Made by a program: the position numbers and the translations under genes. Below, in pieces: positions 25,968 to 34,002 of a DNA stretch of 62,456 bases (the stretch's first letter is position 1; each line of letters begins with the position of its first letter). This DNA is from Flavobacteriaceae bacterium (GTDB lineage: Bacteria > Bacteroidota > Bacteroidia > Flavobacteriales > Flavobacteriaceae), in contig CANFHX010000015.1 in assembly GCA_947446865.1 (NCBI GenBank), positions 1-62,456 of the forward strand. The letters are read 5' to 3'. A model generated the notes under the pieces. That model made no database searches and had not been told where the DNA came from. It saw only the letters and a program-made list of their open reading frames with translations.

Positions 25968-26000
25968 AAAAAGAGGCTGCACTTGTGTACAACCTCTTTT
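25968..26000 (+). terminator. Intrinsic terminator after the TerC gene
   Basis: AAAAGAGGCTG and CAACCTCTTTT pair with one mismatch around ACTTGTGTA. T-rich on both sides, so it may serve the convergent lipoprotein gene too. Confidence 0.7.
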
Positions 26001-26031
26001 CAAACAAACAAACTATAGACTAACCAAAAAT

Positions 26032-26547
26032 CTATTTTATTTTAAGTACTTTAGTTGGATCAATATGGTAGGCATTAAGCACTGCATTATAATCTTTAAA
26101 GTCAACAGTATTCGTATTTTTATTTCCGAAGAAACCAGGAATAACCACAATTCTAAAAACTTGATTAGTTCGGTAAGCAGCTGAAACACCTACTAGATCA
26201 AATCCCTCCATGTATATGCTTGCATCGTATTGAGTAAAATCAAAATCATATTTAAAATCTAAAGTACCATTGTTAAAGTAATACGTTTCAGGTAATAATT
26301 TCCATACATCAGTACCTCCAGTAACTGCTGATAATCGATAGACCAAAACCATATCCGAAGTATAAATAGTATGAGGAAAAGTAATTAAATTACTAAAATT
26401 ATTTGTTGTTGTGAAAGATCTAGTAAACTCCCAAACTTCACTTATAGTATCGTTGTCGGTAGTATTAATTGGTGTAGTATCGTGAACGGTACAAGATTGA
26501 AACGATAGCATCCCAATTAGGACTAAAAATAAGGTAAATTTTTTCAT
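26032..26547 (-). CDS. Lipoprotein of unknown function
   Basis: 171 residues. MKKFTLFLVLIGMLSFQSCTV is a lipoprotein signal with Cys19. The mature part has a Thr/Asp/Asn-rich spacer, then strand-forming aromatic segments (VWEFTRSFTTTNNFSNLITF, MVLVYRLS, DVWKLLPETYYFNNGTLDFK, RTNQVFRIVVIPGF) that suggest a beta-sandwich. It ends DPTKVLKIK. It should be tethered to the outer membrane. No family is named with confidence; the gene stands alone between terminator and promoter regions. Confidence 0.75.
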   Translation of the reverse strand: MKKFTLFLVLIGMLSFQSCTVHDTTPINTTDNDTISEVWEFTRSFTTTNNFSNLITFPHTIYTSDMVLVYRLSAVTGGTDVWKLLPETYYFNNGTLDFKYDFDFTQYDASIYMEGFDLVGVSAAYRTNQVFRIVVIPGFFGNKNTNTVDFKDYNAVLNAYHIDPTKVLKIK

Positions 26548-26635
26548 GAGGTTTAATTTAAAAGTTAGTACTTATTAATACTATTCAATACTTGTGCCAA
26601 ACTTTCTAATTAACAAAAATTTGTACCTTTAACCC

Positions 26636-27199
26636 ATGGAAAACGAAGTAAAACTCTATATGATAATGCTAGGATGTCGCCCTAAAGGCAGATGTACTGA
26701 GCAACATGACATTTTTTTTGGCATTGGAAATTCTCTTAAAGAATTAATTCCGAGTATGAACGCTTTTTGGCCAGAAGCCAAAGGACAAATTCATATTGAT
26801 GCTTGGCGCGAAGTTACTAAGGTGGATGATTTTCAAATTACAGTGCTTCCAAAAGGAACTATAACCACTTCTGATTCGCAATTGTTTTTCATCAATCTTG
26901 GCGGATACAAAGAAAATGAATTTGAAGAATACCATTATAAAATGTTAGCCGTTGGTGAATCCTTATCGGATGTCACCAAAAAAGCCAAAGACACTGCTTT
27001 CTATAAACATTGCGGGTATAAAGGCGCCACTTCGCATATTGATGATAAATTCGGAATTGATATTGACGATGCATTTAAGGTCAGAGAGATTTTACTCCCT
27101 ATCTTTACCGACCAATTTGAAATACAAATTACTCCAAACCCAAATGCTGTAGTAGACCAATTGCATATTGGGTATTTAAAAATGGATAAAATCTTATAA
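26636..27199 (+). CDS. DUF1543 domain protein
   Basis: 187 residues, cytoplasmic. The family's opening is visible: LYMIMLGCRPKGRCTEQHDIFFGIGNSL, then PEAKGQIHIDAWREV. The second half repeats the layout (YKMLAVGESLSDVTKKAKDTAFYKH), as in proteins with two copies of the domain. The role of DUF1543 is unknown. It is followed 2 bp later by a 48-residue gene and then by the YchJ-like frame, all in the same direction. A TACCTTTA box ~15 bp upstream may be a variant -7 element. Confidence 0.8.
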   Translation: MENEVKLYMIMLGCRPKGRCTEQHDIFFGIGNSLKELIPSMNAFWPEAKGQIHIDAWREVTKVDDFQITVLPKGTITTSDSQLFFINLGGYKENEFEEYHYKMLAVGESLSDVTKKAKDTAFYKHCGYKGATSHIDDKFGIDIDDAFKVREILLPIFTDQFEIQITPNPNAVVDQLHIGYLKMDKIL

Positions 27200-27201
27200 T
27201 T

Positions 27202-27348
27202 ATGAGCCGAAATAACGAAGGAAACATCAAAAAACACAACGACAAACTTCACAAAGAACAGGATAAAGAAAAAGCCAAAAAAGTGGCTCGTGAAGAAAAA
27301 CGAAAAGAAATTGTTAGAAAATTTAATGAAAATAAAAACAATGGCTAA
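27202..27348 (+). CDS. Small highly charged protein
   Basis: 48 residues, of which more than half are Lys, Arg, Glu or Asp (for example KLHKEQDKEKAKKVAREE), predicted to be one long helix. It starts 2 bp after the DUF1543 stop, and its last codons overlap the ATG of the YchJ-like gene by 8 bp (ATGGCTAA), so translation of all three is probably coupled. The function is unknown. Confidence 0.6.
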   Translation: MSRNNEGNIKKHNDKLHKEQDKEKAKKVAREEKRKEIVRKFNENKNNG

Positions 27349-27711
27349 TTGTTATTGTGGCTCTAGTACACCTTTTGAAGATTGCTGCCAAGTTTATTTA
27401 AAAGGAACTCAAAAAGCACCTACTGCCGAAACTTTAATGCGATCCAGATATTCTGCTTATGCTATTGGCGATGCGAATATTTAGTTGCAACTACGCATTC
27501 CTCTACCCGAAAACTTCACAAAAAAGAAGACATCTTAGAATGGAGCCAAAGCAACCATTGGAAACAGCTAGAAGTTTTAAACTCTACAGCAACTAGAGTA
27601 AAATTCAAAGCCCACTATTTAGATTACCAAGGAAAACCTTTTGTTCACGAAGAAAATTCTACTTTTGTTTTAGAAAATGGCAGTTGGTTTTATGTAGATG
27701 GCGAATATTAA
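27341..27711 (+). pseudogene. YchJ-like SEC-C protein, frameshifted
   Basis: The first frame gives MANCYCGSSTPFEDCCQVYL (SEC-C zinc motif: two CxC/CC pairs) and RSRYSAYAIGDANI, then stops at 27482. The family's continuation is intact in the -1-shifted frame: YLVATTHSSTRKLH...ILEWSQSNHWKQLEVL...FYVDGEY, ending at 27711. Restoring one T (AATAT to AATTAT, giving DANYLVATTH) rejoins them. The original protein would be ~123 residues, the usual YchJ size. It is either a one-base deletion in the genome or a sequencing error. Confidence 0.8.
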
Positions 27712-27727
27712 ACTTTACTTTTAAAAG

Positions 27728-27763
27728 AAAGCCGACTCAAGTTACAACTTTGAGTCGGCTTTT
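27728..27763 (+). terminator. Terminator between convergent genes
   Basis: AAAGCCGACTCAA and TTTGAGTCGGCTTT pair over 12-13 bp around a short loop, followed by TTAAC. It is usable from both sides (YchJ-like frame and the cytochrome operon). Confidence 0.85.
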
Positions 27764-27785
27764 TAACAATAATTTTATTCGAAAA

Positions 27786-28190
27786 CTATTTTTTCAAGGT
27801 TCTTAGGTAATTAACCAATAACCATCTGTCATCGTCTTCTGCAACTTTTTTCTTGAAAGATGGCATTTCGTCTCTTCCTTCGGTCATTTTGTAAAAAATT
27901 TCACCGTCAGTTTGTTTTTGAAAATCAGATGATGTGAAATCACCAACATCCCCTTTTAAATCTGCCGCTTTAGACCCATCGCCTAAACCTTTTTTTCCGT
28001 GACAAGAAACACATTGTTTTGCATAAAGTGCTTTTGCTTCATTCATACCGTCTTTATCTTTAGGATCGGAAGGGTTTTTCATGCTTTTGTATTTAGCAGG
28101 AGCATCCCATTTTTTTTGAACTAAAACAGAGAACGACAGTAATAAAAATGCTGATAATGTAAGTGCAGAAATGAATTTTAAATTTTTCAT
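27786..28190 (-). CDS. Class I c-type cytochrome, last gene of the redox operon
   Basis: 134 residues: an N-terminal hydrophobic signal or anchor (FISALTLSAFLLLSFSVLV), then one heme site CVSCH near residue 60 in the segment YAKQCVSCHGKKGLGDGSKA. Met106 or Met109 of EGRDEMPSF is a plausible sixth ligand. The C-terminal helix ends LVNYLRTLKK, typical of small monoheme cytochromes. It is a likely soluble or tethered periplasmic electron carrier for the complex encoded just upstream (6-bp gap). Confidence 0.85.
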   Translation of the reverse strand: MKNLKFISALTLSAFLLLSFSVLVQKKWDAPAKYKSMKNPSDPKDKDGMNEAKALYAKQCVSCHGKKGLGDGSKAADLKGDVGDFTSSDFQKQTDGEIFYKMTEGRDEMPSFKKKVAEDDDRWLLVNYLRTLKK

Positions 28191-28196
28191 AGGTAA

Positions 28197-29069
28197 TTAA
28201 TTTTTAGATTTATAAATTTTATATAGATTAATAAGTAGCATAGTTAATATTGACCAAATTCCAATTAAAATTATGTTTGGAATTATCAATATAAACAATG
28301 GTGTTTTAGTTGGAGGTGACCACATCGTTCGTTTGTCAAATGTAGATTTGTCTGTAATTGGCACTCCAAATTTTGAATATAAATTAGCAACTACAGTACC
28401 ATAAGTATCATTTTCTTTCAGAATAACTTGAAAATTTAATACCCCATTTAATCCTGTAAGATTTTTATCTATGGGTACAATAATGTTACCATCGGCATCG
28501 GTAGTATAACTATCTTCTTCTCCCATAGAAAGGTTTCCGAAGGTTCTTTTTAATCCTACCAATAAAGCCTCATCTGCAATAGGGTTGTTGTTTTCATCTA
28601 CCAATCGTGCTTTAATGTTATAGGTACTATCCGTTTTTTCTATTGATGCTTCTATAGAGGCATTCATTACTGAAATAGTTTCTGCATTGTCTTCATAGAC
28701 TTTGCTTTTTTCGATTTTTGCAGTAAATGAAGAACTCGGGCCACTATATTTTTTTGCAATTACAAAAGTTGCTTTACCAAGATCATTAGTAACACAAGTT
28801 CCAATTTTTACTCCTAAAGTATCCTCAGCATTTTCTAATTTATAAATAGATAGCATCAAATTTTTACATGGAGAGAAAATTTTCTTTTCTTTAAATTGTG
28901 CAACAATTTCAATAGTTGAACTGTGTTCTTTCATCAGTTTAATAAATTGAACCGATAAATTGGCGTTCTTTTTATCTTCTTGTGCAAATGATTTAATGCA
29001 AAATAAGGAGACAAATACTGTAAAAATCAACAATGATTTTTTATAAAATAGTGTTTTAAAGTGTATCAT
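28197..29069 (-). CDS. Exported protein with C-terminal membrane anchor, redox operon
   Basis: 290 residues: signal peptide (LLIFTVFVSLFCIKSFAQ), then a ~210-residue periplasmic part with two Ig-like/carboxypeptidase-regulatory-type beta modules (second: ARLVDENNNPIADEALLVGL then TTDADGNIIVPI), and a C-terminal transmembrane helix (LFILIIPNIILIGIWSILTMLLI) followed by a short basic tail. Its start overlaps the end of the NrfD-like gene by 14 bp. The position suggests a docking or stabilising subunit. I do not recognise a named family. Confidence 0.7.
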   Translation of the reverse strand: MIHFKTLFYKKSLLIFTVFVSLFCIKSFAQEDKKNANLSVQFIKLMKEHSSTIEIVAQFKEKKIFSPCKNLMLSIYKLENAEDTLGVKIGTCVTNDLGKATFVIAKKYSGPSSSFTAKIEKSKVYEDNAETISVMNASIEASIEKTDSTYNIKARLVDENNNPIADEALLVGLKRTFGNLSMGEEDSYTTDADGNIIVPIDKNLTGLNGVLNFQVILKENDTYGTVVANLYSKFGVPITDKSTFDKRTMWSPPTKTPLFILIIPNIILIGIWSILTMLLINLYKIYKSKN

Positions 29070-30378
29070 TTTTTTCAGTATTATGAGTTTCTAATAATCC
29101 TCTATCTTCGGCAGTTTCATGAATAGGAATTATAGGTAAATATCTAAATAGGATAGTCATGATTAATAGTGCAGAAGCCAAGGTTCCGAAAGTGATAGTC
29201 CATTCTAAAGCAGTTGGAAAATAATGGTGCCATTCTTTAGGAACTCCTTGAATAGGTAAAAATGGATTTAACAGAGTTGGTGTTACAATAATAAAACGTT
29301 TCCACCAAGCGCCAACTACTACTAGAATTCCTATGATAAATAAAGGCAGAGGTTTTCTTCCTTGAGGGAAAATAAGTACTATTACAGGCACTATAAGTCC
29401 GCCAATAATAACCGTCCAGAATAAAATCGCATAACTACCAAAGAATAATTGGTACAAGTGATTGGCTTCTTCAGTGGTTGTTTTATAAGCAGGAACTAAA
29501 TATTCATTTACATTGAAATACAAGTAAATTAAACAAAGTAACACTAATAGTTTCCCCATTTTGTCAAAGTGCATATCGGTGATATAATTTTCTAAATGGT
29601 ATACTCTTCGTAAAACATACATTACAACAACCACAGCACCAGCACCAGCAACAAAAGCACCAGCAATAAAGTAAGGTCCAAAATTGGAACTATCCCAACC
29701 TGGTCTATAGGTAGTTGCAAATAACCAAGCCGTTACTGTGTGAATTCCAAATGCTACAGGAATAATCAATACCGATAATATCTGAATGGATTTATCGTAC
29801 AATTTTACTTGCGTTTTATTTCCTGTCCAATTCAAGGAAAGTTTACCATACCATTTGCTTAATTTTGGTTTGTCTTTAAAATAGTCTTTCAAGATTGCAA
29901 AATCGGGAAGCAAAGGAAAAAACAAAAGCATTACACTAATGGATAGATAGGTAGAGATTACTAAAACATCCCAAATAATTGGCGATTGTAATCTTCCATG
30001 CAGGAATATATTATAAATTCTATCCGGACGCCCCATGTCAATAATGATGGTTAAACCAGCCATAATAATTGCTGCAACAGCAATAACTTCGGCAATTCTA
30101 GTTAATGGGGTACTCCAGTGAGCCCCAGTTAATCGAAGTATTGCGGTGACTAAAGATCCAACTAAACTTATCGCTACAAAGAACACAAAGTTTGAAATAT
30201 ATACTCCCCATAGAGCATAATCTCGCATGTTAGTAATAATTAATCCTTTACTTAATTGTTGGTAATAAGCAATTAAGGCACAAATTATTATTACAAGCAA
30301 TGAAATTACCCAAATGGTACCTAGTTTTCCGAATTTTTTCGGAGCAAGGTCTTCTATTATTTTATTATACTCTTTCAT
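29056..30378 (-). CDS. NrfD/PsrC-like quinol-interacting membrane subunit
   Basis: 440 residues with about ten membrane helices, of the polysulfide-reductase NrfD family that exchanges electrons with the quinone pool. Visible marks are the helix pair around YALWGVYISNFVFFVAISLVGSLV, the HWSTPLTRIAEVIAVAAI stretch, and an acidic residue within a helix at IIDMGRPDR, as in PsrC/ActC. A conserved-looking segment HTVTAWLFATTYRPGWDSS follows. It starts 2 bp after the iron-sulfur gene. No catalytic molybdopterin subunit is encoded nearby. Confidence 0.9.
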   Translation of the reverse strand: MKEYNKIIEDLAPKKFGKLGTIWVISLLVIIICALIAYYQQLSKGLIITNMRDYALWGVYISNFVFFVAISLVGSLVTAILRLTGAHWSTPLTRIAEVIAVAAIIMAGLTIIIDMGRPDRIYNIFLHGRLQSPIIWDVLVISTYLSISVMLLFFPLLPDFAILKDYFKDKPKLSKWYGKLSLNWTGNKTQVKLYDKSIQILSVLIIPVAFGIHTVTAWLFATTYRPGWDSSNFGPYFIAGAFVAGAGAVVVVMYVLRRVYHLENYITDMHFDKMGKLLVLLCLIYLYFNVNEYLVPAYKTTTEEANHLYQLFFGSYAILFWTVIIGGLIVPVIVLIFPQGRKPLPLFIIGILVVVGAWWKRFIIVTPTLLNPFLPIQGVPKEWHHYFPTALEWTITFGTLASALLIMTILFRYLPIIPIHETAEDRGLLETHNTEKNDTL

Positions 30379-30380
30379 AA

Positions 30381-31319
30381 TTAAGCGTCTTTATGAACGG
30401 ATTCAAATTCATTGTAGTTTTCCAGGCCTTTTTCCAAATCCTGAATTCTATCTACTGGAGGTAAATAAAATACGCTTGGTTCGGTTCCTAAACCTTCCAT
30501 CAATCTATGCCCGGCTCTGTCTTTTAATAATTTACTTAATTTAAAAGTTTCACCACTTCCGTTAGTTACCGCATCTTCATACATATCACCAAATGCAAAT
30601 ACATCATTTGGACACGCTTTAACACAAAATGGAAGTTCTCCTTTTACTATTTGATGCGGACAGAAATCACATTTATCTACGGTTCCTTTTACACTTGGTT
30701 GTCCACAAAAATCGGGCGTATATTCTTCTGTTTTAAGAAGCGTTTTGTCTTGTTTTGGTTCCGACCAATTGAAAACACGGATAGAATACGGACAAGCAGC
30801 CATACAAAAACGGCAACCAATACATCGTTCATTATCAATAAGCACAATTCCATCTTTTCTTTTAAAAGTTGCATCTACTGGACAAACTTTTACACAAGGA
30901 GGCTTGTCGCAATGTTGGCATTGTGTTGGCATAAAATAAGGAGCTGTTTCTTCAGACTCCTGCATTTTGTATACTTTTAACCAAGCATTTTCTCCGGTGA
31001 TATAGTGTCCTTTGTTGCAAGCATTTTGGCAACGTAAAGCATTTTTGCACTTTGCCAAATCTACTACCATTACAAACTTTTTTCCTGGAAAACCTTCTCT
31101 AGGGTTATAGTCTTTTGGTTTTAAAGAATGCTCTTTTACTTCTGATGCAGGGACTTTTATTAAATGTCCATCGGTAGACATAAGTTCTACCATTTCGCTT
31201 GAAGGTTCACTCTCCATTGCTTTAGAGGCAATAACGGTACCAGCGGTAGCTAGTAATCCAAATTTAATTCCTAATTCAAAGAATTTTCTTTTGGATTGTT
31301 GTGGATTCTCTTCTTTCAT
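30381..31319 (-). CDS. Four-cluster ferredoxin subunit (NrfC/PsrB-like), one ligand missing
   Basis: 312 residues. An N-terminal Tat-like segment SKRKFFELGIKFG (Lys-Arg rather than Arg-Arg) is followed by 15 of the expected 16 cluster cysteines: motif 1 CKNALRCQNAC (C-x2-A-x2-C-x3-C, the second Cys replaced by Ala); motif 2 CQHCDKPPCVKVC; motif 3 CIGCRFCMAAC; motif 4 CDFCPHQIVKGELPFCVKAC. The missing Cys suggests one [3Fe-4S] cluster. It should pass electrons between the NrfD-type subunit and the cytochromes. It sits between the small Tat-like gene (1-bp gap) and the NrfD-like gene (2-bp gap). Confidence 0.88.
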   Translation of the reverse strand: MKEENPQQSKRKFFELGIKFGLLATAGTVIASKAMESEPSSEMVELMSTDGHLIKVPASEVKEHSLKPKDYNPREGFPGKKFVMVVDLAKCKNALRCQNACNKGHYITGENAWLKVYKMQESEETAPYFMPTQCQHCDKPPCVKVCPVDATFKRKDGIVLIDNERCIGCRFCMAACPYSIRVFNWSEPKQDKTLLKTEEYTPDFCGQPSVKGTVDKCDFCPHQIVKGELPFCVKACPNDVFAFGDMYEDAVTNGSGETFKLSKLLKDRAGHRLMEGLGTEPSVFYLPPVDRIQDLEKGLENYNEFESVHKDA

Positions 31320-31320
31320 C

Positions 31321-31581
31321 TTACTTTTTTGTTTTCAACCAACTTAATAGTGATTGATTAGAAATATTTTTTTCAACCACATTAGAATTTTCAATAACAC
31401 TTTTTCTAACCTTTACAGTAGTCCCATCTGGGCGAAGTAATATTTGATGTTCTTCTTGGTCTTCTGTGATTTTGGAAGTACCTTTTCCTAATCCTAAAAA
31501 AGGAAAAAGTAAACCACCACCAAGAAGAGGCATGAAGCCTCTTCTACTTAGTGATTTTTTGTTATTTGTTGATTCGTTCAT
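31321..31581 (-). CDS. Small Tat-like exported protein of the redox operon
   Basis: 86 residues. SLSRRGFMPLLGG is a good twin-arginine signal, followed by a hydrophobic stretch. The mature part contains DGTTVKVRKSVIENS, which matches the N-terminal part of the adjacent iron-sulfur subunit (DGHLIKVPASEVKEHS), so this short protein looks like a free copy of that leader domain. No cysteines or histidine-rich sites are present apart from one His. It lies 1 bp before the iron-sulfur gene. Function unknown; an assembly or export partner is possible. Confidence 0.65.
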   Translation of the reverse strand: MNESTNNKKSLSRRGFMPLLGGGLLFPFLGLGKGTSKITEDQEEHQILLRPDGTTVKVRKSVIENSNVVEKNISNQSLLSWLKTKK

Positions 31582-31586
31582 AGTAA

Positions 31587-32447
31587 TTAGTGGAATAATC
31601 GAGTAATGTTAAATCCGATTGCGTATTTACCATTGAAGAAATCATTTTGATTCAACATAGTATTGTATTGCGGAAGAATGGATCTGTAATTAGTAATAAA
31701 CAATTGAAATGCATGAGATCCAGTAGAATATTCCATTCCTAATCCCATACCTGGTTTAGTCACGTTAGTACTATATTTAGCAAAAGAATAATTATAATCG
31801 GCAATCACTGCCATGGTTGGAGTAACTTTTACACGAGCACCAACTTCTGTAGCAAATACATTGCTAGGCATTGGACTTTCTACATAATTCATATGCGAAA
31901 TACTTGGAGAAACTTGTAAGGAAATACTTCTATTAATTCTTCTTGCAAAAATTAATTGGTTGTAGTAAGACCATCTATCCGTAGAATGAACAAAGTTTTC
32001 AGGAGTTCGAGCATCATAAGCCATTGTTCCAAAATAAGTCACACTAAAAGGTACTTTATTGTCTTTAGTTTGTCTTAAAATTGCAGCTTTTAAACTTAAA
32101 TCTTGAAGTCTGGAATCTTTAGTAGTTCCAAATCCAACATTAATTCTATTAGATATAGCATAATTTAATGCAAATCTAATATTAGCTGGAGCCCAAATTC
32201 CTAAACCATCGTTAGAGTTAGGACCTGTATTTACAATTCCAAAACGGTGGTTAATGGTCATTTCTAAAGTTCCTTTTACGTTTACCACGTTAGTTTGTGA
32301 TTCAAATAATGCGGAACTTTCAAAAGCAGCTCTTTCAAATTTTGATTTGGTAGATTTAGTAGAGACTGCAGTACTGTCTTTTACCTGAGCTAAAAGCGTA
32401 ATTGGTAAAACGAAAAGTGCTATAAGGATTGATTTATTTATTTTCAT
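31587..32447 (-). CDS. DUF5777-like outer-membrane beta-barrel protein
   Basis: 286 residues: signal peptide (KSILIALFVLPITLLAQ), a short soluble start, then alternating amphipathic strands rich in aromatics (VKGTLEMTINHRFGIVNTG, KVPFSVTYFGTMAYDA, RSISLQVSPSISHMNYVE, HAFQLFITNYRSILPQYN), ending in an aromatic-terminated strand (KYAIGFNITRLFH) recognised by the BAM machine. The RFG / GIW pattern is typical of DUF5777 barrels found beside cytochrome genes in Bacteroidota. It lies 5 bp before the small Tat-like gene and may be a pore or cytochrome-wrapping conduit. Confidence 0.7.
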   Translation of the reverse strand: MKINKSILIALFVLPITLLAQVKDSTAVSTKSTKSKFERAAFESSALFESQTNVVNVKGTLEMTINHRFGIVNTGPNSNDGLGIWAPANIRFALNYAISNRINVGFGTTKDSRLQDLSLKAAILRQTKDNKVPFSVTYFGTMAYDARTPENFVHSTDRWSYYNQLIFARRINRSISLQVSPSISHMNYVESPMPSNVFATEVGARVKVTPTMAVIADYNYSFAKYSTNVTKPGMGLGMEYSTGSHAFQLFITNYRSILPQYNTMLNQNDFFNGKYAIGFNITRLFH

Positions 32448-32459
32448 GACTATTTAGTG

Positions 32460-32852
32460 TTAATTATTAGCTGCTCCGTCGTTAATCCATTTTTCTACAA
32501 GAGCAAGTTTAGAAGCGCTTAAAGCGCCGTTTGGCGGCATTTGTGGCGCTCCTTTTCCTGTCATTGCTTGATAGAGTATACTTCCGGACGCATCTCCTGG
32601 AGTTACAAAAACTTCTCCAGTTGTAGCATTTGCGGTAGTTAAAGAAAGATAAGAATTACCATCGGTTAAATTAGGATTAGTGTTAACTGCTCCTTTATGA
32701 CATCCAATACAATTTTTATTAAAAATATTTTGAACGTTAGTTTTATAAGAAACATTTGCTGGAATTGGTTCTTCTGGAAGCGCATCGTTATAGCAAGAAG
32801 TAGCAAATAAACCTAAGGAAGCTACCATCATGAGTTGAACTATTTTTTTCAT
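32460..32852 (-). CDS. Monoheme cytochrome c lipoprotein
   Basis: 130 residues. MKKIVQLMMVASLGLFATSCYN gives a lipobox Cys20. One heme site CIGCHKG lies near residue 50, in the segment YKTNVQNIFNKNCIGCH typical of the PSCyt1-like short cytochromes. The likely axial Met is in GAPQMPPNG. The C-terminal helix is LALVEKWINDGA. It should be tethered in the outer membrane or periplasm. It lies 12 bp before the DUF5777-like barrel gene and is the second gene of the operon. Confidence 0.88.
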   Translation of the reverse strand: MKKIVQLMMVASLGLFATSCYNDALPEEPIPANVSYKTNVQNIFNKNCIGCHKGAVNTNPNLTDGNSYLSLTTANATTGEVFVTPGDASGSILYQAMTGKGAPQMPPNGALSASKLALVEKWINDGAANN

Positions 32853-32902
32853 TTTGTAAGTATTTAATTAATTTTTCTTATTCGAATTGAAAAACACTTT
32901 TG

Positions 32903-33943
32903 TTAATTTTTGAAAGGGGTAATTGCTCCAGATGGATATTTGGTTGTATTCCCTAAAGCTTTAAGTAAGTTTCTCATTTCATCTTTAGTGATAGGAGTTG
33001 CAGCCATCCATGGAGAAGATCCAAATTGTCCAGAGATTATTTTATGAATTGCTTCTGGAGTTCTAGTTCTAACAAAGTCTCCAATTTGAACTTTATTGGT
33101 ATTGTTAACTGTCCAACCTGAAGGACCAGATGCTAAAGAAGTACCTCTACCTCCATTTCCATGACATACCATACATTTGGCTACATAAAAAGCATCACCG
33201 GCAACAGCATCCCCTTCAGTACCTCCCCAATTAGAGTAAGTAACAGAAGGCAGTGGGCTCATAGGTGTTAAAGTTGTGTTGTAGGCACCGGTAACAGTCA
33301 TAGTGTATAAATCACTGTTTTCATTATAAATAGCCCCTTCTTTAAGCCATTTAACTAAATCCCAAATTTTATCATCCGTTAATATTCGGCTAAAATCAGG
33401 ATGTGCATTACCTGCTGGAGTTGAAACTCCATTAACTGTTAATGCAGGATCAATTCCTCTACCTCCTACATTTTTAATCGCATTAAAGATGTCTTTAACA
33501 TCCCAGCTTTTACAACCAGCTAAGTTGGAAGCTGCAACAGTTGGCACACCAGCTGTAGCTAGTCCAGTAGAAGCAGTGTATAATGTTTTTGTCACATAAC
33601 CACCTGTACGGCCTAAACCATCATAAGCGTGACATCCAGAACAAGTGTAAAAACTTCTGTTCTTTTGTCCAGCTATTGTTGAAGTTGGTGGAGATGCTAT
33701 ATCCGCAATTGTTAGTGTTGGATCTGCAGCTGCACTAGCTAATGGCCAACCTAAGGCATCTGCCGGCCATCCCGCGTCTACATGTTCGAAATTATTAAAT
33801 AATTTTGCGCCATTTACAGCATCTGCATTTTCATAAGATGCTTTGGTATCCGCTTGTGGATCCACATAGATGTCATGTGTACAACTTTGTAACATAAATG
33901 CAATGAAACCTATCATTACAATGTTAAAACTTTTTGTTTTCAT
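32903..33943 (-). CDS. Diheme cytochrome c lipoprotein, first gene of the redox operon
   Basis: 346 residues. Lipobox MLQSCTH (Cys21) follows a short hydrophobic signal. Two heme sites: CSGCHAYDGLG (about residue 100) and CMVCHGNGGRG (about residue 255). Candidate axial Met residues occur in PWMAATPITKDEM near the C-terminus. The layout is of two fused class I cytochrome domains, as in thiosulfate dehydrogenase or FixP-like proteins. As the leading gene of eight it probably sets expression; a TGACA-N2-TGTCA palindrome lies ~65 bp upstream. Confidence 0.88.
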   Translation of the reverse strand: MKTKSFNIVMIGFIAFMLQSCTHDIYVDPQADTKASYENADAVNGAKLFNNFEHVDAGWPADALGWPLASAAADPTLTIADIASPPTSTIAGQKNRSFYTCSGCHAYDGLGRTGGYVTKTLYTASTGLATAGVPTVAASNLAGCKSWDVKDIFNAIKNVGGRGIDPALTVNGVSTPAGNAHPDFSRILTDDKIWDLVKWLKEGAIYNENSDLYTMTVTGAYNTTLTPMSPLPSVTYSNWGGTEGDAVAGDAFYVAKCMVCHGNGGRGTSLASGPSGWTVNNTNKVQIGDFVRTRTPEAIHKIISGQFGSSPWMAATPITKDEMRNLLKALGNTTKYPSGAITPFKN

Positions 33944-34002
33944 AATATTTAATATTTGTTAATAATAATCTTAGGACAAAATTCATGTATATTTAATTTA
34001 CT

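Noticed and set aside
27786..33943. Reading the redox operon as alternative complex III
   Set aside because: There is no pentaheme ActA, no fused ActB molybdoenzyme-like half, no second NrfD and no ActD/E; only the generic ferredoxin-NrfD pair is shared.
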